A stretch of DNA of 64,000 nucleotides from Mesodorylaimus sp. YZB2_4. Its lineage: Eukaryota; Nematoda; Enoplea; Dorylaimida; Dorylaimidae. The stretch is taken from assembly GCA_030248295.1 (NCBI GenBank), contig JASANH010001287.1, positions 31,935-95,934 of the forward strand, written 5' to 3'. The notes below the pieces were generated by a model. That model searched no databases. It had not been told where the DNA came from and worked only from the letters and a program-made list of their open reading frames with translations. A program made the position numbers and the translations under genes. This document shows, piece by piece, positions 54,672-64,000 of this stretch; positions within the stretch are counted from its first letter, which is position 1, and each line of letters opens with the position of its first letter.

Positions 54672-56467
54672 AATTTTAAATTAAAACAAAAATTATTTAT
54701 TTTTTTTTTTTTTTCCCTTTCCTTTTTTTTTAGTGAAGGCGGCCAACGCTTTGTAGCTTTGTAGGGTTGCTATTGTAGTTTTCAAACATAATTCTCAGGT
54801 CTTTGTCTTCTTCAGTGATGGATAAGAAACCGCGCTGTGGTATAAATCGAAGACAGCGAGGTCCATGATCCGAATTTGACAGTTTGAAACAGAACCATTA
54901 CACGAAGGGCTAAACATTCGGAAGCGGCCAGAGCACGAGTTCGTGAAAAAGGCGGTTAAACGATCGCTGATCTCAAACAAACTGATGATAAGTACGATGA
55001 ATTCCTGATTGGATTGGACAGCAGGTTTAGAATATGTCTATTTCATGCTATTAGAGTTCGTCCCTTGGTGGCCAGTATTGATCTGCAATTGGGAATATTG
55101 GCATACTGTGAATTGGCTTTTTGGAGCTAGCAACAGAAAATATCTGAAGGATCAAGATAATGCAACTGAAGAAAGTTAGAAACAGTAAGAAATTAATAAG
55201 ACTTTCTAAGTAGTTGCTTTCCAGGTTATGGCAAATAACCTGGAAAAAAGGTTTTGAAGAGCTTTTGGAAGCTTCCACATATCTTTGCTGCCAATAAAAA
55301 TTCCAAGGCCTTAAAAACATCAGAATTATTAAAAGCTTTATATCTTTCAGGATTTCCCATTTTTCATTTTTGGCAAGTCAGTTTATCGGCTTTTGGTTTT
55401 TTCGAATTTCAAAAACCATTTATGAAGTATAAATTTACCAACCTAATTTGATCTAACAAAAAATTAAGGTCATGAACCGCTGGTGCAATTAAATAAACTC
55501 GGAAAATACTGAAAGTTTATTCGTTTGTTCATCAATGGGATTATGGAAAATTTAAATTTTTTTTTCTCCTCGACATCGCGTATCGCCGCACCCACACGCT
55601 CCTGTCCGCTTTTTACCACAAGACGACCTCTTGGCGGGAAAGTCAAATATTTTTAAAGTATTGCTTTTTCTGAAATTTTCTTGTGCTCATGCGCCCCTTC
55701 GCCACCCGAGCATGCAGAAAACCCAATTTTTTCTTCTTATCTCTCATCGTTATTGCTTCAGCCCGATCTATTCTTCTTCTTTTTCTTCCTTTTTCTTTCT
55801 TCATCTCCGCATAATGTGGTTCCTGGATCTCCATAATGGCTTGACCGACTCAAATAAGATTTGGACTGAATATTGGGCTCAACAGAACATTTGTGCCTGG
55901 AAAGTTTGAGACCAAGCGGTGAAGCGGTTCTTGAATTATTACGGTGCAAAGTCAGGGGTTTAACACGTGGCATCTGTGTCGGCTTTACTGGGGGAGTGCT
56001 TCCCGATAAAAAAGAAAGAGTGGCAGTTTTTTTATTGCGGCGGAGGAAGTGGGTGGCGGTGTTATTGGTGTAGCGTTGTGATTTTTGCCGGAGAATACTA
56101 AAAACATAGATTGATTTGATCAAGTGGATGGAGGATCATCGTGAGCTTACCTCCCCCTAGGTTCCCTATCTCAACAAATCTCTAGCATAGACTTAAAAAA
56201 AATTCGGATACATTCAAAACAGACAACAAATCTGCCCTGTGAAGCTTAAAGTTTTCAAATTTGCATAAAGTTGTATTTTCTTTGTGGGAGGTATTCGAGC
56301 TCTTCAACTTTTATGCAAGAGAGCCACGGAAATCTTATTGATTATTAGATCCATCGATCAAAACCGAAATTAAGATTTCAAACAACGCGCAGTTGCTGCT
56401 TCACAGGTTGCGATAAGTCTGCGACTGCTTATGACAAAACACCTATCGCGAAGATGTACACGCGATT
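53016..56467. other. Long stretch without recognised genes
   Basis: It contains the telomere-like array at 53410-53505, an ACGTACGTACAT patch near 54110-54130 and a 70-bp T-rich block at 54640-54715. The frame at 55758-56123 (-) has basic low-complexity sequence and no motif. Confidence 0.4.
53410..53505. repeat. Second degenerate telomere-like GCCTAAG array
   Basis: GTAAGCCTAG, CAGCCTAAGCCC, GCGTAAGTC and CAGCCTAAG recur every 20-30 bp. Related to 9165-9260. Confidence 0.45.
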
Positions 56468-57660
56468 AAGGCTCCTGCATACTAGGCGCGTGGACGCGTG
56501 CGGGCGTGCGTGCGTGGCGTGAGCGCGTGGCGGTCAGTCACGTGATCACGCGGCCACGCCACGCGCCGCGTCGAAGTATGCCGGTTGAAAAAGTTGGGCT
56601 CGCGTGATGGTCGCGTGAACGCTAAGCGTGCACGCGGCGCGTGGCGTGCGGACCAAAATTGACTTTTCCCGGATCAATCACGCACGCGCGTGGAGCCTTG
56701 AATCTCACTTGTTTTTTCAGTAGTAAAAAGGAAAAAGTTCAGAAACAGGTTGACTTTATTAAACAATACGACAGTTTTGTCAAATTTGTTGAATCTACGT
56801 CATGGATTACTGTTAAATGATTTTTATAAGACATGGTTTCTGCAAGGGTCGACTGAGACTTTTTCAAGTGAAAAATTTGACCCCGTTATTTTTCGTGCTC
56901 AGTAGTAAGTACCCCATGAGTGCATGGTGATGCAAAAGTCAAACATACTTTTCACCTCCGCCTTATGAAAATACACATAAAAATAGGTACTTGGGCGATC
57001 TAGCCCACATGTCCCTAACACGTGATCTTAGAAAAATTTTAAATATATTGAACCGCAAGATGATGAGCTTTCGAACGCCTTTTTCGTTTATTCCAGGTCT
57101 GACATTTGTGAGATGTTCCCGCATAAATTCAGACTTCAAATGTCCCCTACTACTCAAATGAGATGCTTGGTGGATTGACCACGCTGCGGGGCTAAGCGAT
57201 TGAGATTAGATACTATAGAAGACTGCAGATGTTACGTCATTTTTCGAAATCATGACAGCTCAAAAAGATAAAATCGAAAGCTGCCTTTTTTACTTGTTAC
57301 ATATTTTTTTCATTAGACCGTCAATGCGGTTATTGCTAGATGTTTTTTGGACAAATTAGAAAGCATTCTCAACAAGGATTTTCAAAATATCGATCTGCTG
57401 TAAACACAGAATATGGCATTTCGATTTCACGACTGAGACTGCAAAACCATCCCCGTAGCAGACAGATCAGCTACGAGGCTCACGCAAGGCGGCGTCACGT
57501 GTTCACGCGACCCCCTCCCCCCCATTCTCTCACGCACGCGCCATCTTCACGCACGCGCCCACGCTAGCTTTCACGCGTGAAGTATAACCTGAATTTTCGT
57601 TCACGCACGCGCGCTCGCACGCCCGCACGCGTCCACGCGCCTAGTATGCAGGAGCCTTTA
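56468..57660. mobile_element. Foldback element with CACGCG-rich arms and TTA target duplication
   Basis: The left end AGGCTCCTGCATACTAGGCG and the inverted right end (CGCCTAGTATGCAGGAGCCT on the top strand) are flanked by TTA on both sides. Arms of about 200 bp are built of GCGTGCGTG/CACGCACGC words. The interior 56705-57450 has no gene. The design (TIR, GC-rich satellite arms, AT-rich centre, 3-bp TNA duplication) is the same as at 46388, and the AGGCTC terminus is shared with 11813. Confidence 0.8.
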
Positions 57661-57663
57661 TAC

Positions 57664-58041
57664 TGGCGTGCATTTCCAGTTATTCCAGTGCTCATCTGCA
57701 TGGTTGCGCCTATTTTGGACCCAACACCACATCGACGACTTGTCCATATTCACGGCTACAATTCTGCACATGTCGTGAAACTATTCCACTGCGTCCACGA
57801 CAACACCATCCAAAGAGTTATATTTGATTTGAATTTTGGCTTCACTTGTCGTGCGTCTGCTCTGAATTGAAATTTCGATTTGCCTTTTTTGAGTGCTTTT
57901 TTCAGTGATTGTCGTGGAAATTGTAACGTTGAATTGTGCCTTCTCACTTCGGAAGATCCGGCTGTACTTCTTGGAAGATCCACTTTTGGAAGGCCTAAGT
58001 ATCTCCCGAACATCCTCTAAGCCGCCCTCTTTGCCCTCCAA
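57664..58041 (-). pseudogene. Unknown coding sequence interrupted by the foldback insertion
   Basis: The minus frame 58041-57781 reads KSGSSKKYSRIFRSEKAQFN, ITEKSTQKRQIEISIQSRR and YNSLDGVVVDAVE. It meets TAG at 57781-57783 but stays open in the same frame afterwards (FHDMCRIVAVNMDKSS, WCWVQNRRNHADEHWNNW) up to the foldback end at 57660. On the far side of the foldback (below 56467) a frame with RDRCFVISSRRLIATCEAA continues on the same strand, so the element probably inserted into an exon. Family unknown. Confidence 0.45.
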
Positions 58042-60549
58042 GTCGCAAGGATACTGCTAAGTTCATCATGATATATTAGAACATTATTCGAGCATCTTTG
58101 CACCACCATAGAGGCACCCCAGACGGTTTTATAGCCACGTTATGTATGCATCCAAATATGGAAAACGTCAATTTTGTAGCTTTTGCGAATTGGTCACGCG
58201 TCACAGAATTTTTTACTTCTTCCATTTTCACCCAGGGTAAAACGCCCTAATTCGGAACGTTTCCTTAACCGGAACCAAATACGGATGGCTGGTCCTGGCA
58301 ATGAGATTCTTTGCACAGAAAAAGTGAAGGCGTAGAAGCGGGTTTCACTTTTTTTAAAAAAGCGATGTTCTTTCAGTCTTGGTTTTTAAAAAAAGCTAGG
58401 CCTACGCTAGCATCTTTTCTTTGATCGACCGAAAGCCCAAAACCGTCGGGTGTTCTGAATTACGACCAAAGGGAGCCTAACGATAAAGCGTAGTTTTTAA
58501 AGATTTTGCCAAGCGTGGAGCTTCGCTCCAACCAAAATGTAGAGCTGTTTCCGCCGCGAGGGATTCTGTTGAGTCAGAAAAAAATTAGAAATACATCGCT
58601 ATCGTGTTAATTTTCAGGCAATAAGAGGACTTAGGTTTTGGGTGTTCAAAATTTGGGCACTAATTAGGCCCTTTGCATTTTAAGCACCTGGCAAATCTTG
58701 ATGATTTCATAACTGGGTACGTGCGTTGATTTAGATCTGTTTTCTGTGTTCCGAGTCCCCAGAGGAGATTAAAAAATTTAAGATGGTTGACCAAGGATTT
58801 AGAAACAAATTACTCCCTAAAAAAATTCAGAAAACCTGGAAAAACCTATGAAACATGTAGCATTCATGATTTTCTTTTTATTTTTCTATCAAACCATCCC
58901 TTCCATAAACTAACGATTTCTGGACGAAAAGCTTATTGATTTAAAAAAAGGCGTTTTGAATTTTTGAGGAACAAATTCATTCAACACTTTTATTACCAAG
59001 CGTCCCGTCCACTACATCAAGCACCGTTCGAACATCACTAGAGAAGTTAATGATATACTAGAAGCGAAGGTAACCAGGTTTGTAGGTTGAAATCTTATCC
59101 TTTCAGTCGCTGTGGAGTAATAAGTTCCTCTTTTAGGCCTTAATCTTGCCCTTAATGTCCCTGCCAATTTTTAAAATTTGGTCAGATGGCTTTGCAAGGG
59201 CGCCTGCCGCCACGCTGAAGAAGAACCGCAGGAGGCTACTGATTCGTGAGTGATTTCGTGAAGAAGTTGTAATGAAATCTTCATTCTGTTTTTTGCATGT
59301 GTTTTTAGTGTACTTGAGAACACATAAGCTTGTTGGGTTTCCGCTTTTGCTATATGAATAGTATTTTTCTGTGATCTCCTAATGAATAGATCCGATCTAT
59401 TGTACTGTGCAGTCATGGCGTTCTGCGTTCGATCCTAATAAGGGTGACTGGCCTCTGTCTAGATACTGCCTCTTTGTGTTTCCGCTGCACTCTGCGTCTA
59501 TGACTGTGATGCGCCTAATCCCATTCCCTGTGTTAAATCCCCCTTAAATCAGGGATCGGGGGATCAGGAATCACAATCGAGATGGCTAGCTTGAGAAAGG
59601 ATGTCGCAATGATTTCAAATTTAAACATTTCCCCTAAGCTCAAGAAAGTGAAAGAGGATGAAAGAAGTTTCGGTTCAACCGAACTGAAAGAGGTTGAACC
59701 GAAACTTCGGTTCAGTTCACCGAATCAAAATTGTTGCGGCTCCATGTGGAACCCTTTAGCTGGTGTCGTGCAACCCTTTAGCAATGATTACACGAGGCTT
59801 TCCCACGCGCCAGCAGCACACAGACAGCGGAACACTGGCCGCAGTGTTGCCAGGTGCAAGGCGGGCAATTGCCCTAAATCTGTGGCAATCGTAAGCTATA
59901 AGGGCAGGTTTTAGGGCAGTGACATTTTTGGGGCAATCTGAGATTTTTAATGCATTTCAGGACATCCTTAGATATTGGCACTTTGTCTTCTTGCTAGCTC
60001 TCTTGACAATGCGGTTGCTCCAAAGGGTGTTTTCCATGATTAAAAACTGGGTGAAGATATCGTTAAAGCCATGCCTTGACTGTGTATATATCTGCCTTGG
60101 AAAACGTGTGGTGCGAAGTTCAGTTGTGTACCCTCCGGTCTTGCCCTGTGCGCACTCTTGCGACTAGTCGCAGGCAAATTTTCGTCGATATTCGATTTCT
60201 GGACGAAATGATCGAACAATGAGGACTGTAATCGTTAAAAAGTGGCTTAGTTCGATACAGAAAATTTTTCTCCATCGAATAAGGTAAGTTTAATTTGATA
60301 TGGTTAGGAACTCGAATTTTCGCAAGGTTTTGAATTTTGGAAATCGAGGAGGCAAAATTTTCAAAAAAATCTTCAGTGCCCTAGAACATTTTTTTATCGG
60401 TCGGAGGTGCTTTTAATCGAATTCTTCGGTGTCAATTTACCAGAAAACCGCGAAATATATATTTGCCCGTCTCTCAATATTTTTTAATCGTCATTTTTAG
60501 AGAAAATGTGAATATTCTCTGATTTTTTAGTATAATTTCTCGCCCCCAA
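58042..60549. other. No gene recognised
   Basis: Motif-free frames. At 59668-59722 AAGTTTCGGTTCAACCGAAC recurs in direct and inverted form, giving a short palindromic cluster (TTCGGTT/AACCGAA) related in composition to the TTCGG satellites at 27 kb. Confidence 0.4.
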
Positions 60550-62255
60550 ATGTCTCAGTTTTGGAAACGCGTCGTAAAAACAAAACCTGAATCAATGGAC
60601 GGGCGGTCCATTTTTCGCCGACAAATAAAGCCGATCTACCATGCATTATTCGTGATGATGGAACGATCTCTCCAGTTTGCCTGCCGTCATTGCGGCTCGA
60701 TTCTATCATCAATTTGGCAAGCGCATGGAAAAATGGCGAAATTTCGACCGTTGATTGCAAGAAACTGCCAGTTCGGGCAAAGATACCCAATCTATCATTT
60801 TCGAACGATTTCTTCTTTAGTACGGGGCGGCACGGTCTCGTAAAAAAAATTTTTCGCGAATCGCGAACATCGATTTCAGTACCATCGAGCGAACCAAAGG
60901 AAGCGGCGGCAGGCGCCAGTGGTGATTTGATTGTCGACAGAGAAACTGAATCCGTCGTCGATGTTGTTGGTTTCGCAGAATCGGAGGCAAGCTCTGTTGT
61001 GCTTACGGGTGGAATCGATATCGTACAAATGGACGTTTTCTCCAAGGCCGTCACTCCAACAGCAAAGAAAAAGCCATGCCATGGTTTTGATCGCCATAAA
61101 CACCAGCAAGCGATCGCGAAGCGACAATGGAATGGTTCGCGGATAGAGTTCTCGCCTGTGGTAATGGATGCCGATCGGTGCTGGTCCAAACTATGTCACG
61201 GAGAAATCACTGAAAATCGATCGCTTTGTTTTTTCTGTATTCTCGCTCAAAGACGCCTCTGGAAGTCAAGAAGAATAAAGTGCATAACGGAGGAGAGTCG
61301 AATTCGAAGCACTCCTAATGGGTGGTTAACAAACGAGGAAAAGCTCAAAAAGAAAGATTATTTGTTGAAGGATTCTCTACTATTTTTGCGGCAAAAGAAG
61401 AAAGGAAACAGAAAACTGAAAAGAGAACTCAGAAAGTATCGACCAAATGAAATAGAAAATCAGCTTGCGTTACAAAGCGTGGTCAAGAAGTTGGATGATG
61501 AGCAGCGAAAAGTGCGAGTTCCAGTCTGCCAATGGGTTCCTGACCACAATGGGCAAGTTTGTGGCCATCAAGCCGCCTCGATTATCTTGTTGATCGGACA
61601 TGTCCGAGAAGAGCATTTTGGTCCACAACTGGAATTTAACAGTGGCTTGTCGGTGTTGGAACGATGGGAGTACGTGCGTAGGTGGAAACGATGTCGACGT
61701 CAGAAGCCGTTCGTTAATTTCCAACGTTTGCGTCGTCACGTAGCCACTCACACTGGCACTGCGAAGACGGAACGTGGTTTGGTCATAGTTCGCGAACAGA
61801 TGGTAAATGCGACCAGGGTACCGACGGGTCGAAGATATGGATATAAAGCCGAACAAGCCATTCTTCGAAGCTACAAGAGCCGATCAAGTCATGAACGCTT
61901 GCGAAACATGTCATTTTTGCCTGTACCGACCGTTTGCACCGTTTTATCATGGAAAAACAATGGTGGCATCGAAAGCGGAGTCGATTGGATGGTTCTGGAA
62001 ATAATGGCAAAAATTGGAAAGGTAGCACCAAACTTACGACATGGAATGTTGACTTTCGATGAGGTAAACGCTCATTTCGTTTCTTATAATGCTTTGTAAA
62101 TGCCATCGATTTTCTGGCTTTTCAGGTCTATGTGAATCCAAAAAGGCAACTAGCACCAAATGGCCACAAGGAGTTAGGTTTGTCTGATAATTTCAAAAAA
62201 GAGCTTGCAAAGACGGTTTTGGTATTTCAATATAAGTCGCTGTTCAGCCAGAAAA
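60550..62255 (+). CDS. P-element/THAP9-like transposase, N-terminal and first catalytic exons
   Basis: One frame is open through 62099; its main exon ends at GATGAG/GTAAAC (62062-62064) and joins a second exon after CTTTTCAG (about 62127), giving MLTFDE joined to VYVNPKRQLAPNG, the GL.FDE motif with the first catalytic Asp of P-type transposases. The second exon ends near CAGAAAAA/GTAAGC at 62258. Upstream are a Lys/Arg-rich coiled coil (KKKDYLLKDSLLFLRQKKKG), a C2H2-like finger (CQWVPDHNGQVC ... HVREEH) and a second Arg/His-rich finger-like stretch. The very N-terminus is uncertain: ATG 60550 lies in another frame, so an extra intron or indel must lie at about 60.7-60.85 kb. No THAP finger was seen. 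Confidence 0.65.
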
Positions 62256-62259
62256 AGTA

Positions 62260-62879
62260 AGCAATATCTTTCTTTTTCGCTAAAGGCATGGATGGATGTT
62301 AGGGGACCCCTGCAGAGCTTGCGATTAGTCCCCTACAAAATGTAAGGACCTGCGCATGTTTTACTATGTTCCCTACCCGCCGGAAGTAGCTTTCAACTCA
62401 GGCCCCGACCCCACCTAAAAAAATGCGCTCTTGTTAGTCTTGACATTTCTCAGGAAATAGCGTCGATTTTAGACTCAAATTGGCACTTGTCTATACGTCC
62501 GTGCATGAGGTGATGACATCTTAGCTTCGACAGTATCCAGGTTTACTAATTTCGTTACCCTGTTTAACTGTAACAGTCATGGGCAGACTACCGAAGCAAC
62601 TTTGCATCTTAGCTTTTATGCATTAGCAGTGAGTGGAAATTTTGTTGGCTTGTTGCCCCGAGAAATACAGGACCTCGAAAATTGCCAAATCTCGTGATGG
62701 AAGCAAAGTAGCAGACATGAGGGGTTCCAGGATTTTGAGCATATCTTGCTCACAGTTTTGATTCTGCACCATCTGTGACATAATTTTGGTTTTTAACTTC
62801 GACGTTGATCAGAGCTCAATTCTAGGGCATTTTGATTTTTGGTATTTGGTAAAGTTTCAGCACTTCAGCCATTGATCGT
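62260..62879. other. Probable intron of the P-like transposase
   Basis: Between the exon ending near 62258 and coding sequence resuming after 62880 there is no recognisable protein. Confidence 0.5.
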
Positions 62880-63745
62880 ACATGGTCCCTGCTGTTTATC
62901 TAACAACGGCAAGTAAGAAAATGCCTGGGCTTGTTTTCCTAGGGGTCATTCAAGCCACCCGCACAAGCTCCAATTCTGCCCTAATTCCAGACACTGTTTC
63001 AATTGTTCTTCTCAGATTCGCTGTGAACGTCGCCTGGTATGGATGTGGTGTTAAAATCGAATCGAATGGTGGCAAAGTCGGACTGAATACCAGCCAACTT
63101 GAGGGCTGGTTGTGGGACGTATTACTCGCACTGCAACGTTTCGGATTTGGAGTACATGCATTGGTGTGTGATGGTCATGCCGTCAATCGAGCGCTGCAAA
63201 AAAAACTGGTTCATGATTTTCCAAGTATTGGTTTCTGTTGGTAACTGAACTGGCCATTTTCACATGGACTGCAAACATATCCCACTTTTTCAGTAAGGCT
63301 TTCATGATCAAGCATCCTCTGACGACCAAACCCGAACTGCGGCTGTTTTTGTTCTCTGATCCGTCCCACGTTGTCAAGAGGCTCAGAAATTGCTGGTTTA
63401 ACAAGCAAATGGCATTCAGTGCAACTGCTCCAGATCCGATATTTTTCGATCAGCCACTGTCTCCTGATGTCATCAGGTTAGTACTTTCCGTTTTCTTATG
63501 CAGCAAGAATGTTTGGTTTTTACTTCTGCTCGTGCCTTTTTGTGCAGGTGGAGCGATATCGTCGACGTGTACGAGTGGCAACGAAATTATCCTCGTGTGG
63601 ATCGTAGAATAACGAAGAAACACTTGGATATGAATAACTACCGAAAGATGAATGTGCAAACGGCAGTAGATATCATTAGCGAACCGATTGAAGAAATCAT
63701 GATTGAAGAGGACGCGTTTGGCACTTCTAGTAAGTCTACCAATAA
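62880..63745 (+). CDS. P-element/THAP9-like transposase, C-terminal catalytic exons (runs toward right edge)
   Basis: Coding blocks: GWLWDVLLALQRFGFGVHAL followed by VCDGHAVNRALQKKL (the second Asp, CD...N), then after a short intron-like break with acceptor TTTTTCAG at about 63292, RLFLFSDPSHVVKRLRNCW, the D..H..K..RN motif of P elements, ending at ATCAG/GTTAGT (63478). The next exon begins after TTTGTGCAG (63547): WSDIVDVYEWQRN, ITKKHLDMNNYRKMNVQTAV, which is the L...H......KM.V..A motif, ending near TCTA/GTAAGT at 63732. P-type transposases keep the last Glu further downstream, beyond the window. No stop codon interrupts these exons, so this may be the least damaged transposase in the window. 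Confidence 0.75.
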
Positions 63746-64000
63746 GATGATATGCGTATGTGGAAATATCCGCATACAACATGTATTCACTTGTAGGCCG
63801 CAGGCCTTATGGGGTTGGCCAATGGGGTTGAACATGGGGTTTATTTATTAGTATGGGGCCACACACACAGTCCATACGCCATTCGACTACTGGATTGACC
63901 AGATCGACCGTTGGTGCGCCTTAGTTTTTGGGAAATTATTACATATCCAGGTCGTGCGTGTTTACCTCAAATCAATCTGAAATCCTATGTAGGCCCTGAT
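63746..64000 (+). other. Probable intron and window edge
   Basis: A possible further exon after TTGTAG at about 63797 cannot be confirmed; the element continues outside. Confidence 0.3.

Noticed and set aside
54640-54720. Poly(A) tail of a retrotransposed gene
   Set aside because: The T-rich block has no coding sequence or LINE remnant adjoining it that I can recognise.
60527-61189. 220-codon minus-strand ORF
   Set aside because: It overlaps the P-like transposase exon, shows no motif and looks like its antisense shadow.

Overview
The window is animal nuclear DNA. Genes are split by short GT-AG introns, an AATAAA signal follows a stop codon, and there are seven-transmembrane receptor pseudogenes and transposases from several animal DNA-transposon families. 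The host looks like an invertebrate. Degenerate GCCTAA arrays, which match the nematode telomere repeat TTAGGC, and the receptor style would fit a nematode-like animal. The P2X7-like C-terminal domain at the left edge is unusual for nematodes, so I do not name the species. Almost everything recognisable is transposon- or virus-derived and most of it is broken.

Layout. 0-3.5 kb: last three exons of a P2X7-C-terminus-like gene (+), convergent with a multi-exon THAP/Kolobok-like transposase (-). 3.9-9 kb: a Gypsy-type retrotransposon whose gag occurs twice in opposite orientation around protease/RT sequence, followed by an LTR-like region. 9.2-15.2 kb: degenerate telomere-like repeat, three CATGGCTATA-ended foldback elements, an AGGCTC-ended terminal-inverted-repeat element, GATC-rich DNA and another inverted repeat. 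15.9-22.5 kb: the most interesting block, with two paralogous small membrane-protein genes (one with a tandemly duplicated Thr/Pro-rich exon), a coiled-coil/TM exon, a broken virus-envelope-like glycoprotein, a two-part transposase of the same family as at 1-3.5 kb but apparently without its catalytic core, and a broken dsRNA-binding-domain gene. 23.7-28.8 kb: BEL/Pao, hAT and receptor fragments, each present in two opposite orientations, interleaved with pentamer satellites. 30-38 kb: Penelope-like RT scrap and two receptor pseudogenes carrying only in-frame stops. 38.6-43 kb: Gypsy RNase H tail and integrase, then a PIF/Harbinger element with terminal inverted repeats and two genes. 44-58 kb: LINE fragments, two GC-rich foldback elements with 3-bp TNA target duplications, and unknown small Cys-containing ORFs. 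60.5-64 kb: a P-element/THAP9-like transposase gene with clear splice sites that continues off the window.

How the parts relate. The best candidate for an undescribed system is 15.9-21.8 kb: secreted and membrane-anchored proteins, an envelope-like glycoprotein and transposase pieces lie together within 6 kb. One reading is a DNA transposon that acquired surface proteins. The other is chance nesting of several decayed elements. A second theme is that four unrelated sequences (Gypsy, BEL, hAT, receptor) are each split into head-to-head or tail-to-tail pieces, which implies repeated local inversions or an assembly problem. All functional calls come from reading motifs; no database search was possible.
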